A stretch of 64,000 nucleotides of DNA from CAYOUV01 sp963790075 (GCA_963790075.1 CAWBNG010000001.1:32935-96934); one strand, 5' to 3'; shown: positions 36,215 through 45,641, counted from the first letter of the stretch. Translations and numbers: made by a program. The notes: generated by a model from the sequence alone, not told the origin.

Positions 36215-37220
36215 AATATTTTTCCAATACCCTGCGCCGGGTTTCCACCGGCAAAAACGAAGCTTCGACCGCATAGCGGTTGCAGAGCTCAATCTCGTCC
36301 AGGCGCATGCCCAGAATCTCGTGGGCAATGCGGTATTCGTTGTTCAGGTTGGTGTCCAGCACTTCGGGATCGTCGGAATTAATCGTGACGCGCACGCCCA
36401 GGTCGAAGAGACGCTTGAGCGGGTGCGCCTTGATCGTCGGCACAGAATTGGTCAGGTAATTGCTCCAGGGGTTGACCTCCAGCGTGATGCCCTTGTCCCG
36501 GACCAAATCGACCGCAGCCATGTTCTGGATGATGTGGATGCCGTGCCCGATGCGATCCGGGTCCACGGCGCGGATCGTCTCGACCACCACCGCAGCCGGC
36601 GTATCCTCCCCGGAGTGGACCGTCAGCTTGAGCCCGGCCGCCTTGGCCCGCAGCACCGGCTTGACGAACTCGCGGATCGGATGCTGCGCTTCGCCGTCGG
36701 CCAGGTCGATGCCCTGGATGGCCTCCTTCCAGCGGATAGCCCAGTCGACCGTTTTATCGCACGAGCCGGGACCCATGCCGCGCGAGGTGATGGCGATCAA
36801 GCCGATAGCCATTTCGAACTGGCGCTCGGCTTTCTCTTTGGCGCGCAAGATCCCGGCCAGAGCTTCATCCCAATCCAGGTTGTGACCACTGAAAGCCCAG
36901 TCCGGCGAGAAACGGACCTCGAACAGTTTGATATTCTGGCGGGCCGCGTCCTCGAACAGTTCCCAGGCGATGCGTTCGACTACCTCGACGGAGACGATAC
37001 TGTTCTGAAAAATAGCAAAGGCTGCCAAGACAGCCCGCAGATCACGGAGTTGGTCATAAATCTTGACGTGCCGGTTGAGTTCGGCGGCATCGTAGGAGGG
37101 CAATGCCAGCCCGTACTGGAGGGCGATATCGATGAGGGTCTGGGTGCGAATCGCGCCTTCCAGGTGACAATGGAGTTCGGCTTTGGGAAGATCGTTGTAT
37201 TTGGGATCGAAGATTTGCAT
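36201..37220 (-). CDS. add: Adenosine deaminase
   Basis: A 339-residue purine deaminase with zinc ligands H17 and H19 in LHCHLEGA, the HSGEDT motif, GHGIHI and NSDDPEV. It converts adenosine to inosine. Adenine-deaminase-like specificity cannot be excluded from sequence. It converges on the SUMF1 gene with a 14-bp overlap and is 33 bp after the DMT transporter gene. Confidence 0.9.
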   Translation of the reverse strand: MQIFDPKYNDLPKAELHCHLEGAIRTQTLIDIALQYGLALPSYDAAELNRHVKIYDQLRDLRAVLAAFAIFQNSIVSVEVVERIAWELFEDAARQNIKLFEVRFSPDWAFSGHNLDWDEALAGILRAKEKAERQFEMAIGLIAITSRGMGPGSCDKTVDWAIRWKEAIQGIDLADGEAQHPIREFVKPVLRAKAAGLKLTVHSGEDTPAAVVVETIRAVDPDRIGHGIHIIQNMAAVDLVRDKGITLEVNPWSNYLTNSVPTIKAHPLKRLFDLGVRVTINSDDPEVLDTNLNNEYRIAHEILGMRLDEIELCNRYAVEASFLPVETRRRVLEKYFKGS

Positions 37221-37253
37221 GGTTTTTTTTTTCGACCAATCTTGATTCTGAAA

Positions 37254-37691
37254 TTAACGCACCGTCAGCCACACGCCGACGAAGACAATCGCCAGGCCAA
37301 AAGCGCGCGGAAAATCCAATGGGCGGATGGAGGCGCCCAGCAGGCCATATTGGTCCAGCAGAGCGCTGACCACCAGTTGACCGGCCACGACCAGCGTGAC
37401 CGCCGTGGCGACGCCAATGCGTGGAATCAGGAAGCTCATCCCACCCAGCACCACCAAACCGAGGAGGCCCGCCCCCAGCGCGTACCAGGGCACGGTGCGC
37501 CAACGCCCCAAATTACCCCCACCCAGAAACAGCAACGGGATCAAGGAGAATACCGCTCCACCCAGGTGGATGTAAAAAATGCTCTCCAGGGTGCCAATGT
37601 GCTGGCTCATCAAACTGGCTAGCGGGCCTTGCAACCCAACCGCCACTCCGCCCGCCAACCCGACGAGAACCACCAAAATAAGCAACTGCAT
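37254..37691 (-). CDS. DMT-superfamily (YdcZ-type) transporter
   Basis: A 145-residue membrane protein with five hydrophobic helices and a QGPLASLMSQHIG motif. The IGVATAVTLVVAGQL segment matches the DUF606/YdcZ family, whose members often act as pairs or dimers. The start is set at 37691, where a purine-rich AGAGGG stretch lies 4 nt upstream; the ATG at 37721 has none. Substrate unknown. It is just upstream of adenosine deaminase, so a nucleobase/nucleoside link is possible. Confidence 0.78.
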   Translation of the reverse strand: MQLLILVVLVGLAGGVAVGLQGPLASLMSQHIGTLESIFYIHLGGAVFSLIPLLFLGGGNLGRWRTVPWYALGAGLLGLVVLGGMSFLIPRIGVATAVTLVVAGQLVVSALLDQYGLLGASIRPLDFPRAFGLAIVFVGVWLTVR

Positions 37692-37949
37692 GCTGCCCTC
37701 TCTCCAGAATACTTTAGACATGGAGATATGTTACAGCCTTTCTCGTCCGAATGCAACCGTGCCAGAAGCAGATTGTAAGTAAGGCGGTAACCGGGCGATC
37801 CATACAAAACAAAAGGGTACGAATATTGCCGGTAAAGACGTCGAAGATAGGGACAATTGGTTGGACTCCGCTCGCGACGGTTTTGTTCAATCATCTTTAA
37901 TAAATCAATTAGGAATCTGAAAGAAATCGCTGACAGAAAGTGAATTCGC

Positions 37950-38867
37950 ATGGAAACCCAACCCCTCAGTCAGACAAAATTCTCGATCCACCCTGCCACC
38001 TTACCCGGCCACGTTTCCCTGACCGTGGCCGACCTGGAAAATCAAATCGCCTTTTACCAGCAGGTACTGGGATTACAGGTGCGCTGGCGCGAAGGCGTGA
38101 CGGCCGGATTGGGCGCCGGCACAAATGACCTGCTGCGCCTGACCGAAGACGGCAGTGCGCGCCGGCAGCCTGGTACAACCGGGCTGTACCACTTCGCGGT
38201 CCTGCTGCCGAACCGGCGCGAACTGGCACGCGCCATTGGCCGCTTGTTCGCTTTGAAATATAGCAACTACCCGACCGATCACATCATGACCAAAACCACT
38301 TATCTCGACGATCCGGAGGGCAACGGCATCGAGCTTTACGCCGAGTCGCCGGAAGACGGCAGCTGGAGCCTGGCGAACGGCGAATACATCACCCGGCGCG
38401 CGGATGGCAGCCTGAGCGACGGGCGTGAACCGCTCGACCTGGAGGCGCTCTTCAAGGAGTTGACTGAAGAGGACGGTCTGGATGCGCCCATGCCGCCGGA
38501 AACGCGCCTCGGGCACGTCCACCTGCATGTGGCGGACCTGGATCAGGCTGTGGATTTCTATCACGGCCTGCTGGGCTTCGACCTGATGGGCGTGGCAAAA
38601 CCGTTCCGCATGGCCTTCGTCTCGGCCGGCGGCTACCACCATCACATCGGGCTGAACACCTGGCAGGGCGAAGGCGCCCCGCCGCCTCCCGCCGGCTCGC
38701 TCGGGCTGCGCTCCTTTTCGGTGGAATTGCCGACCCAAAATGCGCTGGATGAAGTCATCGCACGCATCGACCAGGCAGGTCTGCCCGCCAATCAAACCGA
38801 CCAGGGGTTACTGGTCCACGATCCGTCGCAAAACGGGGTGCTGCTGACCACTCGTCCGCTACCCTAA
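37950..38867 (+). CDS. VOC-superfamily (catechol 2,3-dioxygenase-like) protein
   Basis: A 305-residue protein with paired beta-alpha-beta VOC modules: GHVSLTVADLENQIAFYQQV (about 21-40) with YLDDPEGNGIELY, and a second set GHVHLHVADLDQAVDFYHGL (about 190) with HHHIGLNTW. His and Glu residues fit a single metal site. The family includes CatE-like dioxygenases and glyoxalases; the substrate is unknown. A terminator follows. Its leader of over 200 nt shows nothing recognisable. Confidence 0.85.
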   Translation: METQPLSQTKFSIHPATLPGHVSLTVADLENQIAFYQQVLGLQVRWREGVTAGLGAGTNDLLRLTEDGSARRQPGTTGLYHFAVLLPNRRELARAIGRLFALKYSNYPTDHIMTKTTYLDDPEGNGIELYAESPEDGSWSLANGEYITRRADGSLSDGREPLDLEALFKELTEEDGLDAPMPPETRLGHVHLHVADLDQAVDFYHGLLGFDLMGVAKPFRMAFVSAGGYHHHIGLNTWQGEGAPPPPAGSLGLRSFSVELPTQNALDEVIARIDQAGLPANQTDQGLLVHDPSQNGVLLTTRPLP

Positions 38868-38886
38868 ACATACTATCGCAAACACA

Positions 38887-38920
38887 AGCCCTCCGCGCGC
38901 TGGCGCGGAGGGCTGATTTT
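38887..38920 (+). terminator. Terminator after the VOC gene
   Basis: An 11-bp GC-rich stem (38887-38897 with 38904-38914) is followed by GATTTTT. Confidence 0.85.
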
Positions 38921-38983
38921 TAACCAGGGATTCCTGCAAAAAGAAAGTCATCCACTGTGCGGGGGACTCCGGACAGGTAAGGT

Positions 38984-39718
38984 TTACTTACCGGCGCAAG
39001 CTGCGTCGATCAGGGGATCGTGCGGTGCCACGTTCGGGATGCTGACTGGCTGCTCGGGGCTGAGAGAAAGAGAAGTCAGGATACCCTGGACGTCATTCGA
39101 ATCGAGGCGATCCTGCTGCAGCACGCTGAACATCAGGATCTTATCCGGTGCCAGGCGGAACAGGAATAAAGTGGTCAGGGGATCGCTGCGGTTGACCATG
39201 TTCTGCAGTTGGATGACCGTGGCCTGGTTTTGGCCGATCAAGCGCTCCTCGGATGCGACCAGGCTGCTCATGCTCGGGTCGAGCATTGCAGCCCAGGCCT
39301 CCGCATTCGATTTGGACGGGTCGATCTGCTCGAATACGCCGATATCGATCGCGAAAACGCCGTCGGGCATGATACCGTCCTGCCAGTTGCCTTTGATGGA
39401 GTGAGCCAGGAAGTATTGCTCGTCGAAACTGCGCAGGGTTAGCGTGCCGCCGAGGCCATCGGCCGACATGGGCGTAAGCAGCCACCAGCACGGATAGGCC
39501 AGGCCGATGCCGTAGCGTGGATCGCGGTACTCGGTCCAGACATGGCTGGCCACAGGCGCTGCGGTGGCAGGAGCAACTTCCGTCGGAGGCGCACTCACGG
39601 CGGAGCGGGTCACTGCCGGATCGGTTCCAAGCGGCGAGGGTTGGGCTGCCTGCGGGGTGCAGGCCGTCAACAATACAAATACAGCAGAGAACACTATCAA
39701 ACTGAATTTGCGGACCAT
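38984..39718 (-). CDS. Secreted lipoprotein of unknown function
   Basis: A 244-residue lipoprotein with lipobox LLTAC and a Thr/Pro/Ala-rich stretch (about 25-60). A globular domain follows, beginning WTEYRDPRYGIGLAYPCWW, a pattern often seen in Anaerolineae surface lipoproteins (PsbP/DUF1795-like by impression). GGAGG lies 5 nt before the ATG at 39718. It may be cotranscribed with nothing else: the upstream 250 bp is empty. Confidence 0.75.
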   Translation of the reverse strand: MVRKFSLIVFSAVFVLLTACTPQAAQPSPLGTDPAVTRSAVSAPPTEVAPATAAPVASHVWTEYRDPRYGIGLAYPCWWLLTPMSADGLGGTLTLRSFDEQYFLAHSIKGNWQDGIMPDGVFAIDIGVFEQIDPSKSNAEAWAAMLDPSMSSLVASEERLIGQNQATVIQLQNMVNRSDPLTTLFLFRLAPDKILMFSVLQQDRLDSNDVQGILTSLSLSPEQPVSIPNVAPHDPLIDAACAGK

Positions 39719-39969
39719 TCGAGCCTCCAAGATTTGGGTTATCTATGCTTAACGTATGGGTGCCCGAAAAAGTTCCTACTCTCGTGAACCGACAGCATGA
39801 GCAGACTGGACAAATTACGAGGCGCCAGGTATTGGTTTGGAGCCTCGTTGGTAATCAGGGAATAGCGGCAAATTTAATGAAGCCTCGCCGACAATACGGG
39901 CGGCTGCACGACCATCCTGACTGGATGGTCTATGGTTCAGTTACAGTCAGAGATACCGGACCTATCCAA

Positions 39970-40620
39970 TCATTTCACTCCGTACCACATGCGCGAGATC
40001 AAATTGTCCCGGCGCATGAACTGGTGGTACAGGGCAGCCAGGATGTGCAGGACGACCAGCCCAAGCAAAGCGAAAGCAGCCAGCCCGTGGAGAGCCGACA
40101 ATGCGAACCCTCCGCCAGGTCTCCTGCGACCGCCGGTAAAATCAGGCCGGTTGGCGCTGTTCCCATTGAAGGGAGACGCTGATTGCGCGCCGGGCGTCCC
40201 GTTTACGGCAGGGAAACCGCCAGGTGGCGGGCTGAATTGACTCTGGGTTCCCAAAAACGCGGATTGAAAACGGCCCGACTGGAAAGCGAACACCAGCCCC
40301 AGGACCGTCACCACCAGCACGGCCAGATACAACCCATAATGGACGATCACGGCCAGCAGGTCGAGAAATTTGTTCCCGGCTGTGGCTGGGGCCGGTTTGC
40401 TGGTCCTGACCCGCAGGATGAAGCGGGCAACCAGCAGGACCAGGATGGTGACACCTACAGCCATATGAATGGCGACATTCGAACCTGCTGCCTGGAAACC
40501 CCTGGCTCCGCCGCGATTTCTAAGAGTAAAGATGCCCAGGTACAAATTGACGAAGATCAGCAGGGCAATCAGCCAGTGCAGCGTCACCAGTGCGGGATGA
40601 TAGCGTTTCGGCAGTTCCAT
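39970..40620 (-). CDS. Cytochrome b561-family membrane protein
   Basis: A 216-residue four-helix membrane protein. His residues fall in helices 1, 2 and 4 as expected for two b hemes (YHPALVTLHWLIA, HMAVGVTI, LHGLAAFALLGLVVLHILAALYHQF). A Pro/Gly/Asn-rich loop (about 122-168) between helices 3 and 4 is unusually long. It probably moves electrons between quinols and an exported partner. It stands alone; no partner gene is adjacent. Confidence 0.85.
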   Translation of the reverse strand: MELPKRYHPALVTLHWLIALLIFVNLYLGIFTLRNRGGARGFQAAGSNVAIHMAVGVTILVLLVARFILRVRTSKPAPATAGNKFLDLLAVIVHYGLYLAVLVVTVLGLVFAFQSGRFQSAFLGTQSQFSPPPGGFPAVNGTPGAQSASPFNGNSANRPDFTGGRRRPGGGFALSALHGLAAFALLGLVVLHILAALYHQFMRRDNLISRMWYGVK

Positions 40621-40728
40621 AAAACCTCCAATGTTTTTTAGGCCTCCAGGTATCGATAGAGTATACCGAAGGAAGTTGTTAAAGATATTAAATATTTGTG
40701 CAGATATTGTGTGCGTTTCAGATAAGAC

Positions 40729-40935
40729 TTAATCCACCGCTTCGATTTGCGGCTGGTCTGGTTGAGGGGATTTGGCCCAGCCGCGCAGCAGCCAGATGGT
40801 GTCGTAGACCAGGTGCGGCAGGATGGCCGCCAATACATTCCCGGTCACCAGGGTGGCGATGATGAAGATCAGCGCGAACGGTAGCGCCCCGATCAGCAGA
40901 ATTTAGGTGGTGATACGGATATCGCCAAGCAGCAT
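40729..40935 (-). pseudogene. Truncated copy of a CPBP protease C-terminus
   Basis: Minus-strand translation gives the C-terminal part of the intact CPBP protein at 43485-44225 (for example LPHLVYDTIWLLRGWAKSP) with only a few changes. The upstream part is an unrelated short lead with an in-frame TAA after ten codons. About 55 codons remain. It forms a direct repeat with 43485-43660 around the DUF6345-type gene. Confidence 0.85.
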
Positions 40936-41289
40936 GCGGGCTTCTCTCCGTTATCATAGTACTGTGTTCGAGGCCTGAAAATAATCGGCTCACGGACCAG
41001 ACATTGCCACCTAACAAAATGCTCTTTCTTCCCAGGAATTACAGCTCTCATTTCGCACCTGTAATCCAGTTTTCCTGATTTATTCTTCCCACTTGAAGGG
41101 TAAAATCGTGCGCTTTACGAGCGCTCTTCCCCACGTTTCCATAATCCACCGAAAATAACCGAATCGGTAAGGTGATTCGGAGATAGCGATTCTTGGTTAA
41201 TGGGAAGACAGGTACGCTTTAGCTGCTATTGTGAGGTCAAGGCGGGAGATAATTCGCGAATCATTAAAAAGTAGGTGCGAAATGTGGGT
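40936..41289 (+). other. Non-coding stretch upstream of the peptidase-like gene
   Basis: About 350 bp hold no credible gene. A 7-bp inverted repeat with an 8-nt spacer (41159-41165 with 41174-41180) is the only structure I see and could be a regulator site. Confidence 0.5.
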
Positions 41290-41387
41290 TATAATATTCA
41301 AAGTACTGCATATTTCACCGAAGTAGCTTATGAGCTTTCACTGTGCCTATGCCTACGCTGTAGATCAGCGTGGGCATTTTTATTCCT
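41290..41387 (+). promoter_or_regulatory. -10 element and terminator-like leader of the DUF6345-type gene
   Basis: TATAAT (41290-41295) would start RNA near 41302. A 12-bp stem (41349-41360 with 41366-41377, loop 5) followed by TTTTTATT ends 10 nt before the Shine-Dalgarno of the next gene. It looks like an intrinsic terminator inside the leader, so transcription may stop after about 80 nt unless read through. Confidence 0.6.
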
Positions 41388-41397
41388 GGAGGCTGAT

Positions 41398-43245
41398 ATG
41401 AAAACACATTCCATCACTCTCGCGGAGTGGCTTGCTACCCCCGCTAAAAAAGCCGAAGAGCGTCTTGCAATCTACAAGGCCGACGAGCCAAGCTTCAGGT
41501 TCGAAATGCTATCCAAGCTAGCAGAGGCTTTCAAAATCAAAGCCAGGGCCCAATTTCAACATAAAGATGGCATTCATATTACCCAGCAAGGCGAGCGGGT
41601 CCTGGCATTCTATGAACATAGTGGGGCTGTCACTTTTTCTGATCTAGCGAAACTCAATAATGCGGCATATCGACCCCAATTACTCAATGTCGAAGAAGCT
41701 CCTGCAATTGCGCAAAAATTCCTTGAGGCGTACAACCTATTTCCAGAGAATTCCGTTCTTGATAGTGTACAAATGATCGCCTTAGAACAGGTCAACCAAG
41801 GAAAAAAAGAAAAGACAAGAAGCTCCTTGCCAAATCATATCTGTGTCAACTATCGTCTGAAGATTAACGAATTACCCACATATGGGGCTGGAGCCAAAAT
41901 TCAGGTCTGCTTGGGTGAGAAAGGTGAAGTAATTGGATTGATATATGCTGTCCGCACTTACCATCGCTTTGCTGAAATGCAATTACAACCACGCTCGGAT
42001 TTAGAAAAAATCCTGGTTCAGAAACTAAGCGCTCCCTTGGAAAAAATCATCCTCCAAGATACCAAATTGGCATACTATGCCGAATCGTTTGTTGGGGATA
42101 GTGCTTTCCTGCAACCTGTTTACATATTCAATCTGGCAGCTCCGATTCAAACCAGGCATCAGGAAGAACCGGTGTTGGTGAATTTTATGACTCATCCAAT
42201 CCCGGCCACCAAGTTCGGTCCCAATGTATTGATACAATCCGAAAAAAAGGCCCTGCGAATCCATCAAGGTGAAAACCTGCGCTTGGATTACTTGGTCGTA
42301 GGAGGAACTCCACCTTATCGAGCCGTTTGGTCCTCGAATATCGATGGGATCCTATCCGAGCAGCCCACCCTAGAGATAAATAAACTCTCAATAGCACATC
42401 GAGGAAATAGAATCACCTCCCATACAATCCAAGTCGATGTGACCGATGCGAATGGCTTGCATGACAGTAACCCGATTTCTTTGCGAGTCCTGCCACGGCG
42501 AGGATCAACCAAATCATCTGCTGTTTCCCCAGATCAGTCGGGGGAGGTAGATCCTTACGTTGGTGTCGAGTGGTGCAATCTCTACCATGGCTCAGCGCCA
42601 GACATTAGCGGTACAAATCCCAGCGCCCAGGGTTTTAAGAATGGTCTTTTGGCACTCAGTGGTTGGTCCAGTCGTTTCGATTGGGGCAATGATTCGGCCT
42701 GGGAAGAAGATTTCAAGTATCAAACAGCCCCTGGTGGTGGGAAGGATTATCTCTGGGCTGATGATGTACACTTCGCCTTCTTCGCAGGTCATGGCAGTTC
42801 GGGTGCGTTCTATTTTGGATCCACGATTGACGATCATCAGTTGCAGGCGTCAGATGCGCATTGGGGAGAAGGCATGTTGAATTGGATCGTCTTACATGCC
42901 TGCAATACAATGATGAATAATTTCGCCTGGACTGTTTGGTGTGATGCTTTCCGCGGTTTGCATCAGATGTTTGGTTTCCACACATCCACCGAAGGCTCTA
43001 ATCCTCCACTGGGATCACGCTTTGCTTATTGGCTGTCACGGTCATTCTTTGGTTTCAACTTCGATATGCGCACTGCCTGGCGCTTTGCCTGTTGTGAATG
43101 TTTTGACGCCTCAGTTGAATATGCAATGATCTACGCCAATCAGGCCGGGACTGATACCCAAAATGATCATCTTCCTGGCTTTGGACATGTCAGTGCTGAT
43201 CCAAATAACCCGAATATCTGGGTTTATACGAAGGCAAGCTGTTGA
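41398..43245 (+). CDS. DUF6345-like protein with candidate clan CD (caspase/gingipain-type) active site
   Basis: A 615-residue protein with no signal peptide. Residues 1-300 are a mixed region with no family I know. Residues about 300-385 look like an Ig-type domain (GENLRLDYLVVGGTPPYRAVW). Residues about 410-615 match, by memory, DUF6345 domains: WCNLYHGSAPDISG, FAFFAGHGSSGAF with H465, and WIVLHACNTM with C502. A hydrophobic strand ending HG and another ending before Cys, 37 residues apart, is the clan CD peptidase arrangement. The domain's activity is unproven. GGAGG precedes the ATG at 41398. It lies between a CPBP fragment and the intact CPBP gene. Confidence 0.8.
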   Translation: MKTHSITLAEWLATPAKKAEERLAIYKADEPSFRFEMLSKLAEAFKIKARAQFQHKDGIHITQQGERVLAFYEHSGAVTFSDLAKLNNAAYRPQLLNVEEAPAIAQKFLEAYNLFPENSVLDSVQMIALEQVNQGKKEKTRSSLPNHICVNYRLKINELPTYGAGAKIQVCLGEKGEVIGLIYAVRTYHRFAEMQLQPRSDLEKILVQKLSAPLEKIILQDTKLAYYAESFVGDSAFLQPVYIFNLAAPIQTRHQEEPVLVNFMTHPIPATKFGPNVLIQSEKKALRIHQGENLRLDYLVVGGTPPYRAVWSSNIDGILSEQPTLEINKLSIAHRGNRITSHTIQVDVTDANGLHDSNPISLRVLPRRGSTKSSAVSPDQSGEVDPYVGVEWCNLYHGSAPDISGTNPSAQGFKNGLLALSGWSSRFDWGNDSAWEEDFKYQTAPGGGKDYLWADDVHFAFFAGHGSSGAFYFGSTIDDHQLQASDAHWGEGMLNWIVLHACNTMMNNFAWTVWCDAFRGLHQMFGFHTSTEGSNPPLGSRFAYWLSRSFFGFNFDMRTAWRFACCECFDASVEYAMIYANQAGTDTQNDHLPGFGHVSADPNNPNIWVYTKASC

Positions 43246-43484
43246 TTTTTTCGAAAAACGGAATATCCACCAATCCTGATATTAGACAAGAAACAGGTGA
43301 TTGGTGAATGGCACACATAACGTGTTGCCCGGTATTTGTGAGGCTTCTACCGGGATCATGCAAGAACTTGAGTTTGTTGGCAAAGTAAGATTTGGACAGC
43401 CAAAGCCTGGAAATGGGAAACGCGTGTTGGCTTTGAGTGGTCTCCGATCAGCCAACTGAACATTTGTGCATCTTACAGGCTGGC

Positions 43485-44225
43485 TTACCCTGCTGCTTCA
43501 ATTTGCGCGAGCTCCTGTGCGGGGGATTTGGCCCAGCCGCGCAGCAGCCAGATGGTGTCGTAGACCAGGTGCGGCAGGATGGCCGCGAAGACGTTCCCGG
43601 TCACCAGGACGGCGATGATGAAGATCAACGCGAACAGCGCCTGGCTCAGCATGATGCGCCAGTTCAAGCCCTGGTACAAATGCACCGCGACCGACAGCAG
43701 CAGCGACAGCAATACCCACGGCCACAGCAGGCCGGTTTGGGTTCCCAGTCCCAGCACCAGGTAGCCGCGAAAGACCAGGTCTTCGGCGATCACCCCCAGC
43801 CAGATCGAACCCAGGAAAGCAGTCCTGGCCCGGAAACCCTGCGGGTTGGAAAAACCACCCGCCTTGAAGACGGCTTTACGGATAACCTCTCGCTTTTCCC
43901 GGACTTTTTGCGAACGCAATCGATCCGAAAAGGAAAGCGCCGCCAGGTATAGCGTGGTCAACCCACCGACGAACAGGGTGATCAGCCGTGCCCCTTTCGG
44001 CAGGCTGAGGCCCAGAGCGGCGGGACCGGTTGGCTGGTTATAAGCGATATAGACCACCAGCAGGATGGCAGCGCTGTGCGTGATCCAGCCCAGGACGGTC
44101 CGTTCTCCCGGGGACCAGCGCTTGGTGTAGTCGGGGTCGTGCAGGATGAACAATGCTGCCGCGATTTGCGGCAGGATGCAGACGGTAAAAACGACCAGGA
44201 ATTCCAGGAACACCTGCATGTCCAT
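43485..44225 (-). CDS. CPBP-family intramembrane metalloprotease
   Basis: A 246-residue protein with about seven hydrophobic helices. The CPBP (Abi/Rce1) motifs are AEDLVFRGYL (motif 1), VHLYQG (motif 2) and LPHLVYD (motif 3). Such proteins cleave or process membrane substrates and often give immunity to peptides. The position after a partial copy of its 3' end suggests recent duplication. It may be cotranscribed with the next two genes. Confidence 0.88.
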   Translation of the reverse strand: MDMQVFLEFLVVFTVCILPQIAAALFILHDPDYTKRWSPGERTVLGWITHSAAILLVVYIAYNQPTGPAALGLSLPKGARLITLFVGGLTTLYLAALSFSDRLRSQKVREKREVIRKAVFKAGGFSNPQGFRARTAFLGSIWLGVIAEDLVFRGYLVLGLGTQTGLLWPWVLLSLLLSVAVHLYQGLNWRIMLSQALFALIFIIAVLVTGNVFAAILPHLVYDTIWLLRGWAKSPAQELAQIEAAG

Positions 44226-44233
44226 TTCGCGCC

Positions 44234-44644
44234 TTACCGGGAATAATCCGCCTGGAGCGCCAAGAGAGACAGGATAAAGAGCAAAATCCCGATCACGATC
44301 ATCCCGCCCACATACAGGATGGAGATAAAACCGGAGCGGTAGCTATACCCTTGAGCGAGGATGCTTGGCAGTTGGGCTGTCCCGGCGGCAATCGGCCAGA
44401 AGAGGCCCAGGATGGCATGGATCACGTAACCCCGGCGCATCTGGCGGCCGACCCAGAACAACCCCAATCCCTGCAGGGAAAATATACCCGCAACCACATA
44501 GGCCAGCGCGATCATCGGCACCCCGGCTTTGGCGGGCTGGCCTGTGGCGAAATCTTCCAGGGTATGGGGCAGGGCAAAGAAGAACAGCAGCAGGGACAGG
44601 ATCACCATCCCGGTGCTCAGGAGCGAGATTCTTATTTTTGTCAT
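44234..44644 (-). CDS. Four-helix membrane protein of unknown function
   Basis: A 136-residue integral membrane protein with helices at about 8-26, 43-65, 73-93 and 108-130. No motif recognised. It follows the DUF1858 gene by one base and precedes the CPBP gene by 8 bp, suggesting one operon. Confidence 0.75.
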   Translation of the reverse strand: MTKIRISLLSTGMVILSLLLFFFALPHTLEDFATGQPAKAGVPMIALAYVVAGIFSLQGLGLFWVGRQMRRGYVIHAILGLFWPIAAGTAQLPSILAQGYSYRSGFISILYVGGMIVIGILLFILSLLALQADYSR

Positions 44645-44645
44645 G

Positions 44646-44906
44646 TCAGCTTATTTCCTGTGGGTGCATCTCATTTGAGTTGGCCTTGACATTCGAAGCC
44701 GGGACCGCCTGGTGAATGATATCGAGGAATTCATCCAGCGGCACGCGGTGAATGCGCGCCGCCCATTCGACCGTGACCGCCTTGGCGGCCAGTGCGCGGA
44801 TGGAATAACGCCCCACCCTGCGAATGCCAAAGACCTCCATCAGATCGGCGATGTCGCCGTATTCTTTGAGGATGTCCGCAACACGGGTATCTTTCGTGAT
44901 TTCCAT
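44646..44906 (-). CDS. DUF1858-like protein
   Basis: An 86-residue soluble protein. TRVADILKEYGDIADLMEVFGI and DEFLDIIHQAV match DUF1858, often found with hybrid-cluster or iron-sulphur proteins but of unknown role. I prefer the ATG at 44906 because GGAG lies 9 nt before it; the ATG at 44921 has no ribosome site. No Cys in the expected metal place here. Confidence 0.72.
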   Translation of the reverse strand: MEITKDTRVADILKEYGDIADLMEVFGIRRVGRYSIRALAAKAVTVEWAARIHRVPLDEFLDIIHQAVPASNVKANSNEMHPQEIS

Positions 44907-45080
44907 ACCAATATTCTCCATGTGATGAATAAAAAAGCCACCTGTCGTAGATGAAGATGGCCTGAGTGGGAGCCTGCAATGGGTCCAGCGTGCCCGATTG
45001 TATCATGCAATTTTTGCTCCCAGCCTAGCGGTCCTCCGGCGGGGACGCTGGTACCCGCCAGTTGATTTGGAGCGATTCCG

Positions 45081-45641
45081 CTATCGTTTTCTTCCGTACA
45101 GAAAAGCCTGCACGTGCGCGTTTGCATCCATCTCCGGGACAGGCAAACCCAGATTGGCGCGTCGAATCATCTGGCCCGTCATCAGCGGACCGATCAGGGC
45201 ATTCAGGCTGTTGAGCGGAGATTCTCCTTTCAGCAGCCCCTGTGTCTGGTACGCTTGAATGATTTTGACGACGACTTGAATATTTCCCCAGGGAGTCCTG
45301 AAGGCTCCTTTCAATTCCGGATGGCGTGGCAGTTCAGCCAGGAGGGCGGGGATGATTTCCCCGTACATCTCATTTGTCTCAGCGTAGGCTTCTACAATTG
45401 CCGTCAGGTCAACTTCAAGCTCACCCGTGTAAGCTAATTTATTCAAAGGCGTGTCAGCCAGCTGGTGCTCGATAGCTTTTTCGAACAGTTCGGCCTTGCT
45501 GCCATACTTGCGGAAGAGGGTAGCCTCGTTGACGCCGGCAGCATCCGCAATTTCCTTGGTGGTTGCGCCTTCATAGCCGTGTGAGACCAGCATCTCGATC
45601 ACGGTTCGAAATAATTTAGCATCGTCGATCACTTTTGGCAT
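45081..45641 (-). CDS. TetR-family transcriptional regulator
   Basis: A 186-residue TetR protein. The N-terminal HTH is in TTKEIADAAGVNEATLFRKYGSK (about 27-49); the rest is an all-helical ligand/dimer domain. It is divergent from the nitroreductase gene, with two operator-like repeats on the shared promoter. A repressor role over itself and the nitroreductase gene is likely; the ligand is unknown. Confidence 0.9.
   Translation of the reverse strand: MPKVIDDAKLFRTVIEMLVSHGYEGATTKEIADAAGVNEATLFRKYGSKAELFEKAIEHQLADTPLNKLAYTGELEVDLTAIVEAYAETNEMYGEIIPALLAELPRHPELKGAFRTPWGNIQVVVKIIQAYQTQGLLKGESPLNSLNALIGPLMTGQMIRRANLGLPVPEMDANAHVQAFLYGRKR

Noticed and set aside
36006..37622. 538-codon plus-strand open frame
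   Set aside because: Antisense to adenosine deaminase and the DMT gene; no motif, composition typical of a shadow frame.
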